64,000 nucleotides of DNA, taken from positions 186,001 through 250,000 of the forward strand of contig CAJNDS010002292.1 in assembly GCA_905221605.1 (NCBI GenBank), given 5' to 3'. The stretch is from Symbiodinium natans. Taxonomy: Eukaryota > Sar > Dinophyceae > Suessiales > Symbiodiniaceae. Of the stretch, positions 23,301 through 33,236 are shown in pieces (the stretch's first letter is position 1; each line of letters opens with the position of its first letter). The position numbers were made by a program, and so were the translations under genes. The notes under the pieces are model-generated. The model saw only the letters and a list, made by a program, of their open reading frames with translations. It was not told the DNA's origin and searched no databases.

Positions 23301-26300
23301 ATTGACGAGTACGAGCCTGCAAGAAAGCTCTACGAGTCTGAAGGGTATGTCGCAGTTGGCCCAACGGACTCTGAAGGTGTGACGCACATGGTGAAAGACC
23401 TTCCTCCAATTGAAGACGAAGTAGTTGAGGACGATGAGGGCGAGGACTACTTTGTGTCTCAGGAGGACCTAGCAAATATGAAGGCAATTGAAGCAGGCAG
23501 CGAACGCTTGGCCTTGGAAGCTGGCAAGGATGTGGATGACGCGCCATAGATGCCCAAGAGACCGTCGCGAGATGATCTTGAATTTTGTGCTGAGGGTGTG
23601 TGCGCAGCAGATTATGGATTTCAGGTAGCAGGTAGCTTGACTGGAGCCGATGCACCCCTCCAACAGTTTTCCCTTCGCTCTTGCTCAGCATCTTAGCCGT
23701 GCAATCTAGACAGCATCATCAGCCAGCGATACCTTCAGCAAGATCTTGTTGCTTGAACATGGCGAGCTGTGCCCTACATTTCGAGGGATGCATCTCTCTT
23801 CAAGCAGAGTTCTGAGACGTTCCAAAACGGCTCGCTACCTGCCAGATATCAGCGCTCTTTCATCTCTCACACCCAGCTGCACACTTGCCGCAAGAACCGC
23901 AACTGCTGATAGCAGCTGGACCTCACCAGTAAATCAAGTCTTTTGCTGAGTCGGACGCCGACAACCACCCAGTGGAAGCCTCTTTGGGCTGCCATATGGA
24001 CGAGCCGCGCACTCGGATAGACTTGGTGCACTACCTGTCATGTCTTGACGAGTTGGTTTCTTTGCCATTCGTTGCCATTCTTTGCCATCCTTTGCATTGT
24101 TTGCCATTCTTTGCCATTCTTCGTCGCCATTCTTGGCCATGTGCTTCGCTATCTTGCTATCTGATCGTTCCGATACTCAGCAGACTCTGAAGTAACGTTA
24201 CCTCCCAGTATCTCATAAGTGCGTGATTTCTTCACACAGATAAGATAGTGTTGCACTCCTGAGAAGTCGGAGTGTAACAGAGTGCAGACAGCTTCCTTTC
24301 TATAGACGTGTGTTCACCACTCGCTCCAGCCCAGGCGAAAGCTTTTCTACACTCAGAAGGCGGGAATGCAGTGTGTCTCCCTGGATGTCACGTCGTCACT
24401 TCCAATCAGAATTTCCTGCGCTTGACATCGCAAAGTGCAGGTAAACGGTATTTTCGGCTTGGCGCCGCATGGCATCACGGGACGGTCCAATGTGCTGAAG
24501 GCATCGTCTTCATGGGTGCTGTTGTCTGTAAGCACTGTAAGCTGCTGTCTGCCTCCAGGATCTCTTCAAAGACAAAGCCCACGTCAACACTGCAGTTCAT
24601 GCCTTTGGAATGAACCATTCAGTTCCAAGAACACGTCTTATCGTGCATCAGAAGTGTCGTGCTTGCTGCAACATGTCAGGTCTTTGCAATTTGCCTGGCA
24701 GAATGGGGTGGAGAGTTGAGTGTGGGTGGCGCGGCTCCTGGTAGAGTCAAACCACATGGCAGTCGGGCGGCAAGGACAGGCATCATGTTAGCTTGCCATG
24801 GCCAGGCTATGACAGCAGATATGCAGCTCTTGGCAGCCACATGCAATGGTTGCCCTTGCACCATACCGGGTGCGCGCTCTGCAGTCTGCGTTCTGCTGCA
24901 GCAGATGCCTAGCACACTGTTGGCACTTGTTGGCTGCTGGCACCTTAGAAAAGAAGCAAACACTGCATTGGGAAATTATGCTGAGGGCTTGACAGGGCTT
25001 TGAGGCCGGCCCAGCATTCTTCACACACACGGTGGCCCAGCCACGGCACGTACCACAGGCAGGAGGTTGTGGCAGCCAGTCCGGCAAACAAACTCTTGAG
25101 CCGAGCTGAGCAACCGCAGCAAATTTGCTTGAACTTTAACCTCTATGAAACAAGATCAGAACAAGAATATGCTTGCGAGCGAAGCTTCTGCAGCCGTGCC
25201 GGGGCATCCACGCCGGAGTTACTGCGGCTGCTCGTCGTGTTGCTATGTGACGTACGTTCACGGTCCAGGGTGGGTGATGGGACGCAAGGGGTTTTGAGAA
25301 AGACAGCCACCAGCGATGATCAGCAACGCTCAGCAACCATTTTGCTGTGCCGTAGCGACCAACAAGAAAGCCGAGGTCCCCCAATGCTTACTCTCAGACT
25401 CTCTGTCCAACCAAGAAGCGACCAACGCTTCCAAGGCTGCCAAAAAGAAGGCATGTGTGTGTGTGTGCAGGCAGGAAGAAGATGCAGCAGGAGAGTTTCC
25501 TTCGAGAAACAGGCGAGAAGAACAGCTGGAGGAAGACGTCAGACATCGACAGAGAAGTCTCAGGGTTCCAGGCAGGTGTCGAGCGTCAGACCCAGACGCG
25601 TGTGGGTTTGATTGGGTATCAGCCATGGAAGTGAGTAGTGCAGCGACGCAACGACATTGCCGGGCTATTTGCAAGAGCAGATTCAAGGGCTAAAGTTAGC
25701 AGTTCTCTCAGGGCAGGGGTGGCGATGTTTGGGGGTTTGGCAAGAGACCAGATCCTGCAGATCCTGGTTTTGTTCCAGGTGCAGGCCGGAGGCCGAGGTT
25801 AGCATCTTGTCCTGGCAAGGTTTTTGCCGGGGCCAGAAGGGATGCATGTGTGTTGGATGCTTACGTCGCTCGTAGACTGCATTCCAAGTTGGGTGGAGTT
25901 GTAGGCATCAATCAATGCTTGGCTTGCGGCGTGCTTGGCCGGCTTCATAGTTCCGCTCCTGCCAATTCGCAGGTATTACGGTGTGGAACTGAAATCCATC
26001 ATGTCCTGCTCCCATGTTTAAACATCGGTGTCCTGCAGTGGGGATTGTCTGCAACGTCTGTTCTTCTGGATGCCCAACAATCTCCGCAGGTTTGACACAC
26101 ATGTTGTGGGTAGCTCGGAGGCACGTTTCGTGGCAGGCTTTTTGAGATGTGCACAGATCGACGTTTTTGCGCAGGAATTCAAAGGACGCACGGTCGTCGA
26201 CAGCGGCACGACGTTCACCTACTTCCCTGCCAAGGTAAGCAGTTGCGAGAGACGCAGCTTGTGTGCAGTGTTTGAGACCTGTTTCCCAAACGCAGAAGCT

Positions 26301-27989
26301 GAGGTGTTTCATGCACTGCGCGAATCCATCATAGCAACGTGTCAAGGCGTCCTGACTCATAAAGCCCACACAGCTAGCTGGTGGCTGGCCGCAATCGCAC
26401 ATGTCATCTCATGTCAAACCAGTTTTGCAAGATTGCCATTTCACCCAAGTTGAGGTTCACGGTGCGGGGCAAAACCGGTAGGACTGCCTATGTCTACGTG
26501 TCTTGCTTTACTTGCACTACACCAGCTAGTTCACAAATGTGTGCTTGCGAACATGGTGCGACAGGAAATGACTGCTGGTTGCTGCCTACAGGAAGCCGAG
26601 CGAGCCTCACCAATGAGCTAGAAGTCGCTGCGAACGAAAATTTGCTGGATACGTCCGAAATACGTCCACGTTGATCAGGTCCTGCAAAGTTCGCACCCAT
26701 CTTTCTGGTGTGGCCGCTGTAGAGAGACTCTTCAGACATGCACGGCACATGAACATCTTTCGATGTTCAGACATTCTCTGGCGGAAGCGGGCAAGATGAT
26801 ATTTCAGTCCGCTTACGCCCCAGAAAAGCTGCACCATGGACAAATATGGACAAGTTATGTGCTTGAGAGTCGTTCGTGGCTGCCTTTCTTAGTATCATTC
26901 TTGCCTTCGCTCAGGCTGGCCTGCGCAGTCCTACTTGTTCCGACGCGGCATGCGTGGCGTCGACGGGTTCGAAGCATGGTGCCCCTTGCTGCACCTTGCA
27001 CGACCCAGCATGATGTCCAGCATGATGTTCTTGGTTGCAAATGATCAAAATGTCAGGTGTATGGCTTTTGCCAGCAATGGAGCTTCACCGGAGACGGTGC
27101 TGGGGGTCATGGCGGCTGGTTTCAGGTTGTAAAGAAGACAGTAGCGCTGCAAAGCTGAGTCAAAGCTGCTGTCAGCGCGAGTAAGCCATGCTGCAGTCTT
27201 CAGATGGCTGAAGAGCCGCACCTAGGTTAAGCTGTCCACTCGACCACTAGGCCCTTATAGCATACATTGGTTCGGCGGTTCGCTAATGGACAACCAACTC
27301 CACAGTCCGTTTTTCTACGCATTTCATCCGAAGATTCGACTCGGCACCAAACTGTGTTTACATGCCTTGTCCACGGCGCAGGCTCAAAGCATGGAATGCC
27401 GTCAGCTGAAAGTTCTCCATGCCGGATGCTCTCCCAGATATCGTGTAAGGCAGAGAATCCAACAGTATTGTGCCAAAAGCCGAGCTCTCCAAACCGCGAC
27501 TCCCAATCTCAAGACCGCCAACATTGAAGCAGGGCCAAGACTGAGCAAATAGAAGTTGCCACAGTCGAACGCGTGTATTCCACAACGCCCTCCATCCACC
27601 AAAAACCACTGTGCTAAGAGCCATGGGGCTTGAAGGTCCAAGTGGGAAACTTGCAACAACAAGAGCAACAGCATTCAAAAACGGCATTAGATGACAAGTA
27701 TTAAGTAGCAGTAGCAGTAGCAGTAGCAGGAGCAGTCGGAGCAGGAGCAGTAGCAGGAGCAGGAGCAGCAGCAGGAGCAGGAGGAGGAGGAGGAGGAGGA
27801 GGAGGAGGAGGAGGAGGAGGAGGAGGAGGAGGAGGAGGAGGAGGAGGAGGAGGACGACGACGACGACTACTACTACTACTACTACTCCTACTGCTGCTGC
27901 TGCTGCTACTGCGACTGCGACTACGACCACGACTACTACGACTACGACGACGACGACGACGACTACGACGACGACGACGACTACTACTG

Positions 27990-28058
<69 letters not shown>

Positions 28059-28683
28059 TTACTACGACTACGACTACGATGACGACGACGACGACGTCGA
28101 CGATGACGACGACGACGACGACGACGACTACTACTACTACCCTTTCTTCTGCAACTGCTACTGCTAGTACTAGTTCCAATTTCAGTTCCTGTTCTTATTT
28201 CTTTTTGTTGCTATTGCTGTCGCTGTCGCTGTTGCTGTCGCTGTTGCTGTCGCTGTTGCTTTTGCTGGTATCTGGAATAGCACTACAAAGCTGCAATAGC
28301 ATGCAGCCCCCTGTGGCAAAAGCGATGCGACACTCATCGACAGTGTCCTAGATGTTTGTGGTGAGCAATGTTTGGAATGTGAGCCAACGCAGAGTGTAGC
28401 GGAGAGTTTCCATTCTGTACCAGCAAAGCAATGCCAGATATCCTTTTTCATGTACAAGAATTTGGTTTTCGACACCACCTCCTCAAAGCTCGGAGTGGAA
28501 GATGCGAATTGCTCTGGGCTTGGCATATTAGCTTGGCATATTGAATTGCCTTACGAAGCGCACTTGGTCACAGCAAGGCCCACAGCACCACCACTCCGCA
28601 CAAGTTGGGATGGAGACATTTTCGAGTCGTATCCTCAGCACTTCGACTTCCAAGGGCTCTCAGCTTCGCAGAGCTCTGCCTGA
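20347..28683 (+). CDS. A1-family aspartyl protease, plasmepsin V/ASP5-like, split into about 20 exons
   Basis: A pepsin-fold endopeptidase. Apicomplexan relatives act in the secretory pathway. Exons: 20347-20400 (LFGNLNAYAYYFA), 20467-20533 (LLVGTPPQ, VDTGSALCG: first catalytic Asp), 21804-21824 (FPCVGC), 21893-21933 (HCGNHLDPLFDMK), 21988-22018, 22104-22163 (CTRCDAAGCGYLESYSEG), 22220-22285 (SSISGLWFRDLVML), 23973-24006 (LGCHMDEP), 24335-24359 (KLFYTQK), 24441-24500 (VNGIFGLAPHGITG), 24559-24591, 24680-about 24738 (VFAICLAEWGGELSVGG), tentative about 25560-25634, 25973-26002 (YYGVELKSIM), 26090-26120, 26175-26234 (TVVDSGTTFTYFP: second catalytic Asp), 26304-about 26346, tentative near 26430-26475, 26915-26978 (YLFRRGMRG), 27057-27105 (MAFASNGASPETVLG), 28438-28683 (FFMYKNLVFDTTSSKLG; last TGA 28681 if no further intron). 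The paired Cys-rich insert after the first DTGS is what points to plasmepsin V/ASP5. N-terminal leader and C-terminal anchor unresolved. Confidence 0.93.
21200..21254 (+). repeat. 55-bp direct repeat, copy 1
   Basis: Begins aaaccgtaccatcatgagtc and ends gacaaggaacc. Identical to 21393-21447, 193 bp downstream in the same orientation. A shorter related piece (ccgtaccatcttgac) lies just upstream at about 21181. Confidence 0.95.
21393..21447 (+). repeat. 55-bp direct repeat, copy 2
   Basis: Second perfect copy of the 55-bp unit at 21200-21254. The two bracket about 138 bp of unrelated sequence inside the protease intron. Could be remnants of a terminal-repeat element or a local duplication. Confidence 0.95.
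22362..22380 (+). other. possible decayed spliced-leader relict upstream of the nested acetyltransferase
   Basis: Reads tccattttctattcaacag, ending in AG 6 bp before the first ATG of the nested gene. It shares CCATTTT and a terminal TCAA-AG with the 3' part of the conserved dinoflagellate spliced leader (CCATTTTGGCTCAAG). The middle differs, so chance is quite possible. Confidence 0.2.
22386..23549 (+). CDS. GNAT-family N-acetyltransferase, plastid-type leader, intronless, nested in a protease intron
   Basis: Transfers acetyl from acetyl-CoA to an amine. The substrate cannot be inferred. The open frame is 387 codons. The ATG at 22572 (residue 63) is an attractive start because it begins a basic n-region, a hydrophobic core (GITLLGLACLTCLPLG) and then FVGP, the layout of dinoflagellate plastid presequences; 325 residues would remain. 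The GNAT core spans about residues 220-325: YLSNLCVAP (beta 4) then YRRSGIGRSLL (residues 276-286), the acetyl-CoA pyrophosphate loop (R/QxxGxG/A), and YEPARKLYESEGY near the end. An acidic tail follows. It resembles plastid GNATs of plants and algae. The gene lies wholly inside intron 22286-23972 of the aspartyl protease, on the same strand, with no intron of its own, unlike its host. This suggests retroposition of a spliced mRNA. Confidence 0.88.
   Translation: MMITRSRLMCHGAFMMQCGSSAAVPHLDEPAVNIMAHANKVYTIKQPGGLVAGSTQELFLNAMECRRRRHVHGITLLGLACLTCLPLGFVGPLDAARSPRRKLGRISVSALTLSRIPTGEGIMKKIDKETLQRLEEADLEVGMPDVNDLEEITPLMTDAFDRMLAKKRWDESKLGPFGSFAEYANAFIDKDETEKIAKGIQMRLDVSLQFQSLRRPVKQDESMALVARAKQGPLVAYVELCVLPDDGRRPEDDEDSLPEGVTKQPYLSNLCVAPPYRRSGIGRSLLKVAEDIVRYIWKDSKMYLHIDEYEPARKLYESEGYVAVGPTDSEGVTHMVKDLPPIEDEVVEDDEGEDYFVSQEDLANMKAIEAGSERLALEAGKDVDDAP
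24061..24135. repeat. tandem decamer TTTGCCATTC
   Basis: Six to seven imperfect 10-bp copies inside the protease intron between exons ending 24006 and starting 24335. Confidence 0.9.
27704..28266. repeat. triplet-repeat island in the last resolved protease intron
   Basis: Successive blocks of AGC/AGT-type, then (AGG)n, (GAC)n, (TAC)n, (GAC)n and GCT/GTC-type triplets. It sits between exons 27057-27105 and 28438-28683 of the protease. Open frames through it are homopolymeric (Val, Leu, Thr) and are not genes. Confidence 0.95.
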
Positions 28684-30614
28684 GGTAACGACAATCCCGC
28701 TGTTGAAGAACACCTTCAACAGGCTTTGATATCTTGATGCGTTTTGCTGATCTCTGCTTTTGCATGCCGGAGGGCGGCATGCGTCACCTTGGCTTGGTGC
28801 TAGGCTGTTTGCAGCCAAGCTTTTATGTTCCAAGTTCTCCGGTGTTGTGCAACAACAGCGACAAGTTCGTTTTAGCCTCTGCCAGCTGTGACAAGGTGTA
28901 GGTGTCGTGCTGCTCCTTATTTCGTTGGGTATGGCGGCGAGCACAGCATGACTACCGCTTTGTGGCACGGGGTGTCCCTCAAAATGGTCATCTTCCCCTG
29001 ACCTGAGTTCGCCTGCGCCTTCCTTTCCACCGAAGAGGAGAACGACTCCACAGACAACTTGCTGTGATGTTTGATGCTCATTGCTCGGAAGTCTGGGTTA
29101 CGATGTCCTAGAGTTTCGTTCAAGCTTACGCCTGTTTTCAGGCTGGCTTTTGGTCTTCGTGCTGCTCGGAAAACAACTGACAGCAAAACCGGCGACTGTC
29201 AGCAGACACCTTGCAGCTTCCACGAAGTCGTTCCATTTGATCTATGCTCAAATCGATGGACATTCGGGTCCAATTTCAGATACTGAGTGTAGTTACGCGA
29301 GCAGCATGCCGCCAGCTGATTGAAAGAACTGTTCGTACACGTTGCATGGGCGTAGACACATCTTCGACACCTCTTAGGCATGTCACATGCATGAGCGGAA
29401 ACATGCATTCTGCATGCCGGCAGGATAACAAGCCCAGATGCAAGCCCTCCAACAGGCGCGTATTCCCCCAAGGTCTATAGACTTTTCACAGGAGCATACC
29501 AATAGCATACCTGTAGTTGCCCACATTCTTGGCCCATGGTGCCGCAAAGCTGGCATGCTTTGCATAGCTCCTATGCTATAGCAACTCTCTCGGTGGTCCT
29601 GCTCTCGGAAGCCTTGGAAGATGGCCAGGTCTTTTGGAGAGGCCGTTCTACTACTTTATTGCAGTGTGCTTTACGGCTTTACGTGAGTATGAGGGCATGA
29701 GATCGGATTGGCAGAGTCCCGCAGTATCCTCGGCGCTTCTGCGTGCAAGAAAGCCTTGATCGCCCTTTCCAGGAGCAATGCGAGCTTGCAGCTCTAAAGC
29801 CACTTCACACTGTAAACAGGCTTATGCTTACTTGAGCCTCATGCATGGCTTCTCGCTCCCTGTGAGGACCACACAGTGGCTACAGGCACCGTAATGTTCG
29901 AAGACGACCTGGCGATCAGCGGTACGGCAGTGTCCTCACCTTTCTCCAATCCTTGACAGCTGTGGCATGCCCTGACGCCCTGACCCTTTGATGGTGAAGT
30001 GAGTGTGTATTGGTGTGCTCTACTCCAAGGTAGAGGCCGCGACTCGTGATGAGGCCCGTTCAAGCCTGAACCCCACTCACGACGCTGGCACCTGCGCAGG
30101 TCGAGCGACGTTTGTCCATACTTCAAGCCCAGTCGGGGTCATACAAGTTCTGCAAACTCGAGGGCCATGCACCAGAGCTTTGAGTGCAAAAGTTCGTCCG
30201 AAATTCAGGTCTGAGTCTCTTCTTGCGTCAGTTGTGGCAGAGGCATGGCCACAAATCACAAACCAGCCTCCATCCACACCACCAAGCGGAACTGTCGCAG
30301 CACGCTTTTGCTGGCAGAGTCAGCCAGAGCGATATGTTCACATGGCAAGCCTGGGTGTTCTTCGTGCTAGTTCATGACATTCCATACGCAGGCTTGGAGG
30401 CTTCTTTGCAGACGGCGCTATGCACCCTAAGATGGCTAGAGACCGACCAAACAGGTATCTGCACCCGGTGTGCTCTCGAATTGTACTCATTTGCATGCAC
30501 TTGGAGAGTTGTGCTTGTTAGCTTGATGGTCCTGGTTCAATTCACGCTTGTATCAGAGCAGCCTGCATGAAACTACGACCAAGCACACGTGGAGCTACAA
30601 AACAGCTAACTCGG

Positions 30615-30842
30615 TAACTCTGAATCGCCAGCACGTTCGCGTCTTGATCTTGACATCATCGCAGTTGCAGTTTTGCCGCATTCAGTGCCATGTGGTGCTC
30701 AATTAGCCGCGCGTCGCACTTTCCGCGATGCTGCGCAAGCTCCGCAGCTTGGGTTCAACGTCGCAGATGAACAAGTATGTTTCAACTTCTCGATTCAACC
30801 TCCGGTTCTGAATGTGGGCCTGGCCGGTCTAGTGAGGGTCTA
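30615..30842 (+). other. unassigned probable exon, open about 75 codons
   Basis: Reads DLDIIAVAVLPHSVPCGAQL, then AARRTFRDAAQAPQLGFNVA and FNFSIQPPVLNVGLAGLVRV to a TAG. There is no in-frame ATG, so it would have to be an internal or terminal exon. Good amino-acid composition and length, but no family recognised. Confidence 0.35.
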
Positions 30843-31322
30843 GTGTATCCTGAGGGTGCTGCGCAGCAACCCGAGCAGTGTTCCAGAGGCAGGAGCCGCA
30901 GTCAGAGCCAGAGCACTAGAATTCTATCACGAGATTCAAGTTGGAACTTGGCATTGGAATGCGTTTTTGTAGAGCTTCCTGAAGAAGAAGTGAGCGGGCT
31001 TTCGTTTCCGGGTTCATGTTGGTAGATTTGCTGCGCTCTGCGAATTTTACATATGCTTAAGAAGTCGCCCTCGAGAAGGGTATCAGAAATCAAGATGTGA
31101 CAGTCTGAAGCTTTGTCTTGCGGTTTCGTTCTTTACATACATCACAAAACGGCCATTCAACGACATGCATGATCATCTGACCGAAACAACAGGCATACCT
31201 CACTCCACGTGTGTAGGAAGTCCCTTCAAAACCGCCGCATGGTCGAGGAGCCAGGAAACGGGGGAAAATCACTGTTTGACTGATCCAGAGGAACAGAAGT
31301 CAATCCCAGTCGACAGGCACAC

Positions 31323-31324
<2 letters not shown>

Positions 31325-31355
<31 letters not shown>

Positions 31356-31591
31356 TGTATGTATGTATGTATGTATGTATGTATGTATGTATGTATGTAT
31401 GTATGTATGTATGTATGTATGTATGTATGTATGTATGTATGTATGTATTATTGTATGTATTGTATGTATTGTATGTATTGTATGTATGTATGTATTGTAT
31501 GTATGTATGTATGTATGTATGTCTGCCTGTGGTACGTATGTATGTATGTATGTATGTATGTATGTATGTATGTATGTATGTATGTATGTAT
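31325..31591. repeat. (TATG)n tetranucleotide microsatellite
   Basis: About 30 near-perfect copies at 31325-31449, a degenerate TATTG section, then a second pure run from about 31538. Confidence 0.98.
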
Positions 31592-32219
31592 CATTCTCCA
31601 GTCGTGCTATTCATGGAATTGAATCATTGTTCCGGCTTGTGTAGGCAAATCTTAAAACATCGTGATAAGAGTGGGGGGGGGGGGTACCAAATATGCATAT
31701 AATGTAAGTTCGTCCATGTGCATGGAAGACAGAACAGATGCAAATAATGCTGGGGCGCCTGCTTTTCATAGAGCATGGCTCCTGTATCGCTGAGTCTGTC
31801 TATCCTGTTTTTTGCGTTTCGTGTTGCCATGCTCTGTATGCTCGTCCTTTTTTTGCCTTCGTTTTTGCTCTGTTGCCGTGTGCTCTCTGCTCACTACACA
31901 AACCGACAGCTGGGGATCAGGACTTGTGTCAAGCCTTTGGATACATGTCGCTCTTGTAGCCAGCACCCGTTCGTGTCTAAGATGGGCTCCGCGAGAATTC
32001 ACTTCTCGCGAAGAATGGCGGTTTATGCAAACATGTTAGACGCTGCGAAGTGCTGTTAAATGGCAGAATGTACTTTACAGCGTTTGAATCTGTCAGAGGC
32101 TTGGCGAGGGTGCATTTTGCGGTGGTGGGAGCGTCCAAATATGCAGAAAGAAACGCTGTAATTTGCAGCCGGTGAGGCTCCCGAACACGGCGAAATGTTG
32201 ATGTGCGCGCGGGCGTGCA

Positions 32220-32242
32220 TGTGTGTGTGTGTGTGTGTGTGC
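32220..32242. repeat. (TG)n microsatellite
   Basis: About eleven TG dinucleotides. Confidence 0.9.
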
Positions 32243-33200
32243 AGATTGTGGCATCCAAACACAACACAAGGATGCGATTTACAGCAGATAAATGACGAGC
32301 ACCCACGAATGTTGTAACTTAAGCGACAACCGCAACAAACAAATCAAAAACGACAACAACGTTGGCTAAATTTTATGTGCGCCCTTTACATTCTTGTCCC
32401 GAACGCTTTCTGCCGGAGTCTGCCTCCTTTATTGTGCAAGCTGTGACAAACTTTGCCGAAATTTGTGAGTGGAAAGCCTTTTGCGCAGATATTGCCCGAA
32501 ATGATGCTGTTGATGCTCGGTCAGTTGAGAACCATGTCCAAACCCTTCCTGGCCCAATTTATCCAAGGATTGCCAAAGTATCAAGGCGTGTCAAGGGCTA
32601 GACCTTCTGAGAGAGTCCCCCTCCCCCCACCCCCTCCACATGTTCCCAAGTTTCCTCCACATAGTGGGTTTTCTTGCCCTGGGCGCCAACTTTGCTTGCG
32701 ATGTTTATGCGTCTGGTTGATGTCGGTACATGGTCAGGGTGACATGCCATAGTGCCAACAGGCGAGTTGTTACAATTATTACAAATACAAAACGAGGCGG
32801 TATCAAACGAGGCTAGCCGCATGATTTTCAACTGTGCTGACAGACTCTGAAAGGCTGGGCCTCTGCGATCTTGGTGCACGCAGTGCACGCAGCTTCTCAT
32901 TTAAGGTCAAGGACTGCCTGCCTCGTCTTTCTTTTGAATCGCCATTTTATGCTTCGTTTCGTATGCTGTTGCTTCTTTTCAGGGCAAAAAGTCTGTGCCA
33001 ACCCAAGTCCCGTGAGGAATGCTGTTCAGAAGCCACGGAACACTTATAGCCCATGCACTGCAGGTGCAGAGCATCTATGACAGACAGAATAAGCAGCGGG
33101 CGCACCGCGAGGTGGCGTCGACGCTGCACTGCTGCATTGCTACACCGGCTTCGACACTGCTCATCACTGCTCCTTTAGGATCTTGAGAAAATTTACAGGG

Positions 33201-33230
33201 CTCTGCCATGCTCTGCCATGCTCTGCCATG
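33201..33230. repeat. tandem decamer CTCTGCCATG, three perfect copies
   Basis: Three exact 10-bp copies immediately before a cccgcag acceptor and a probable exon at 33241. Confidence 0.95.
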
Positions 33231-33236
33231 CTCCCG

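Larger units (their letters stand above)
28684..33198 (+). other. gene-poor interval with scattered unassigned open segments
   Basis: About 29130-29200 reads GWLLVFVLLGKQLTAK after ttcag; this hydrophobic stretch could be a membrane anchor of the protease. About 29865-29960 reads DHTVATGTVMFEDDLAISG. 30184-30570 is open with a hydrophobic end. 30615-30842 is open without ATG. About 32390-32601 has two competing open frames. None shows a domain I recognise. Simple repeats are listed separately. Confidence 0.3.

Noticed and set aside
27358-28179. 273-codon minus-strand open frame rich in Val and Leu
   Set aside because: It lies in the triplet-repeat island; the homopolymeric product follows from the repeat, and the region is intronic to the protease.
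31165-31702. Met-Tyr-Val-Cys repeat frame
   Set aside because: Direct consequence of the (TATG)n microsatellite.
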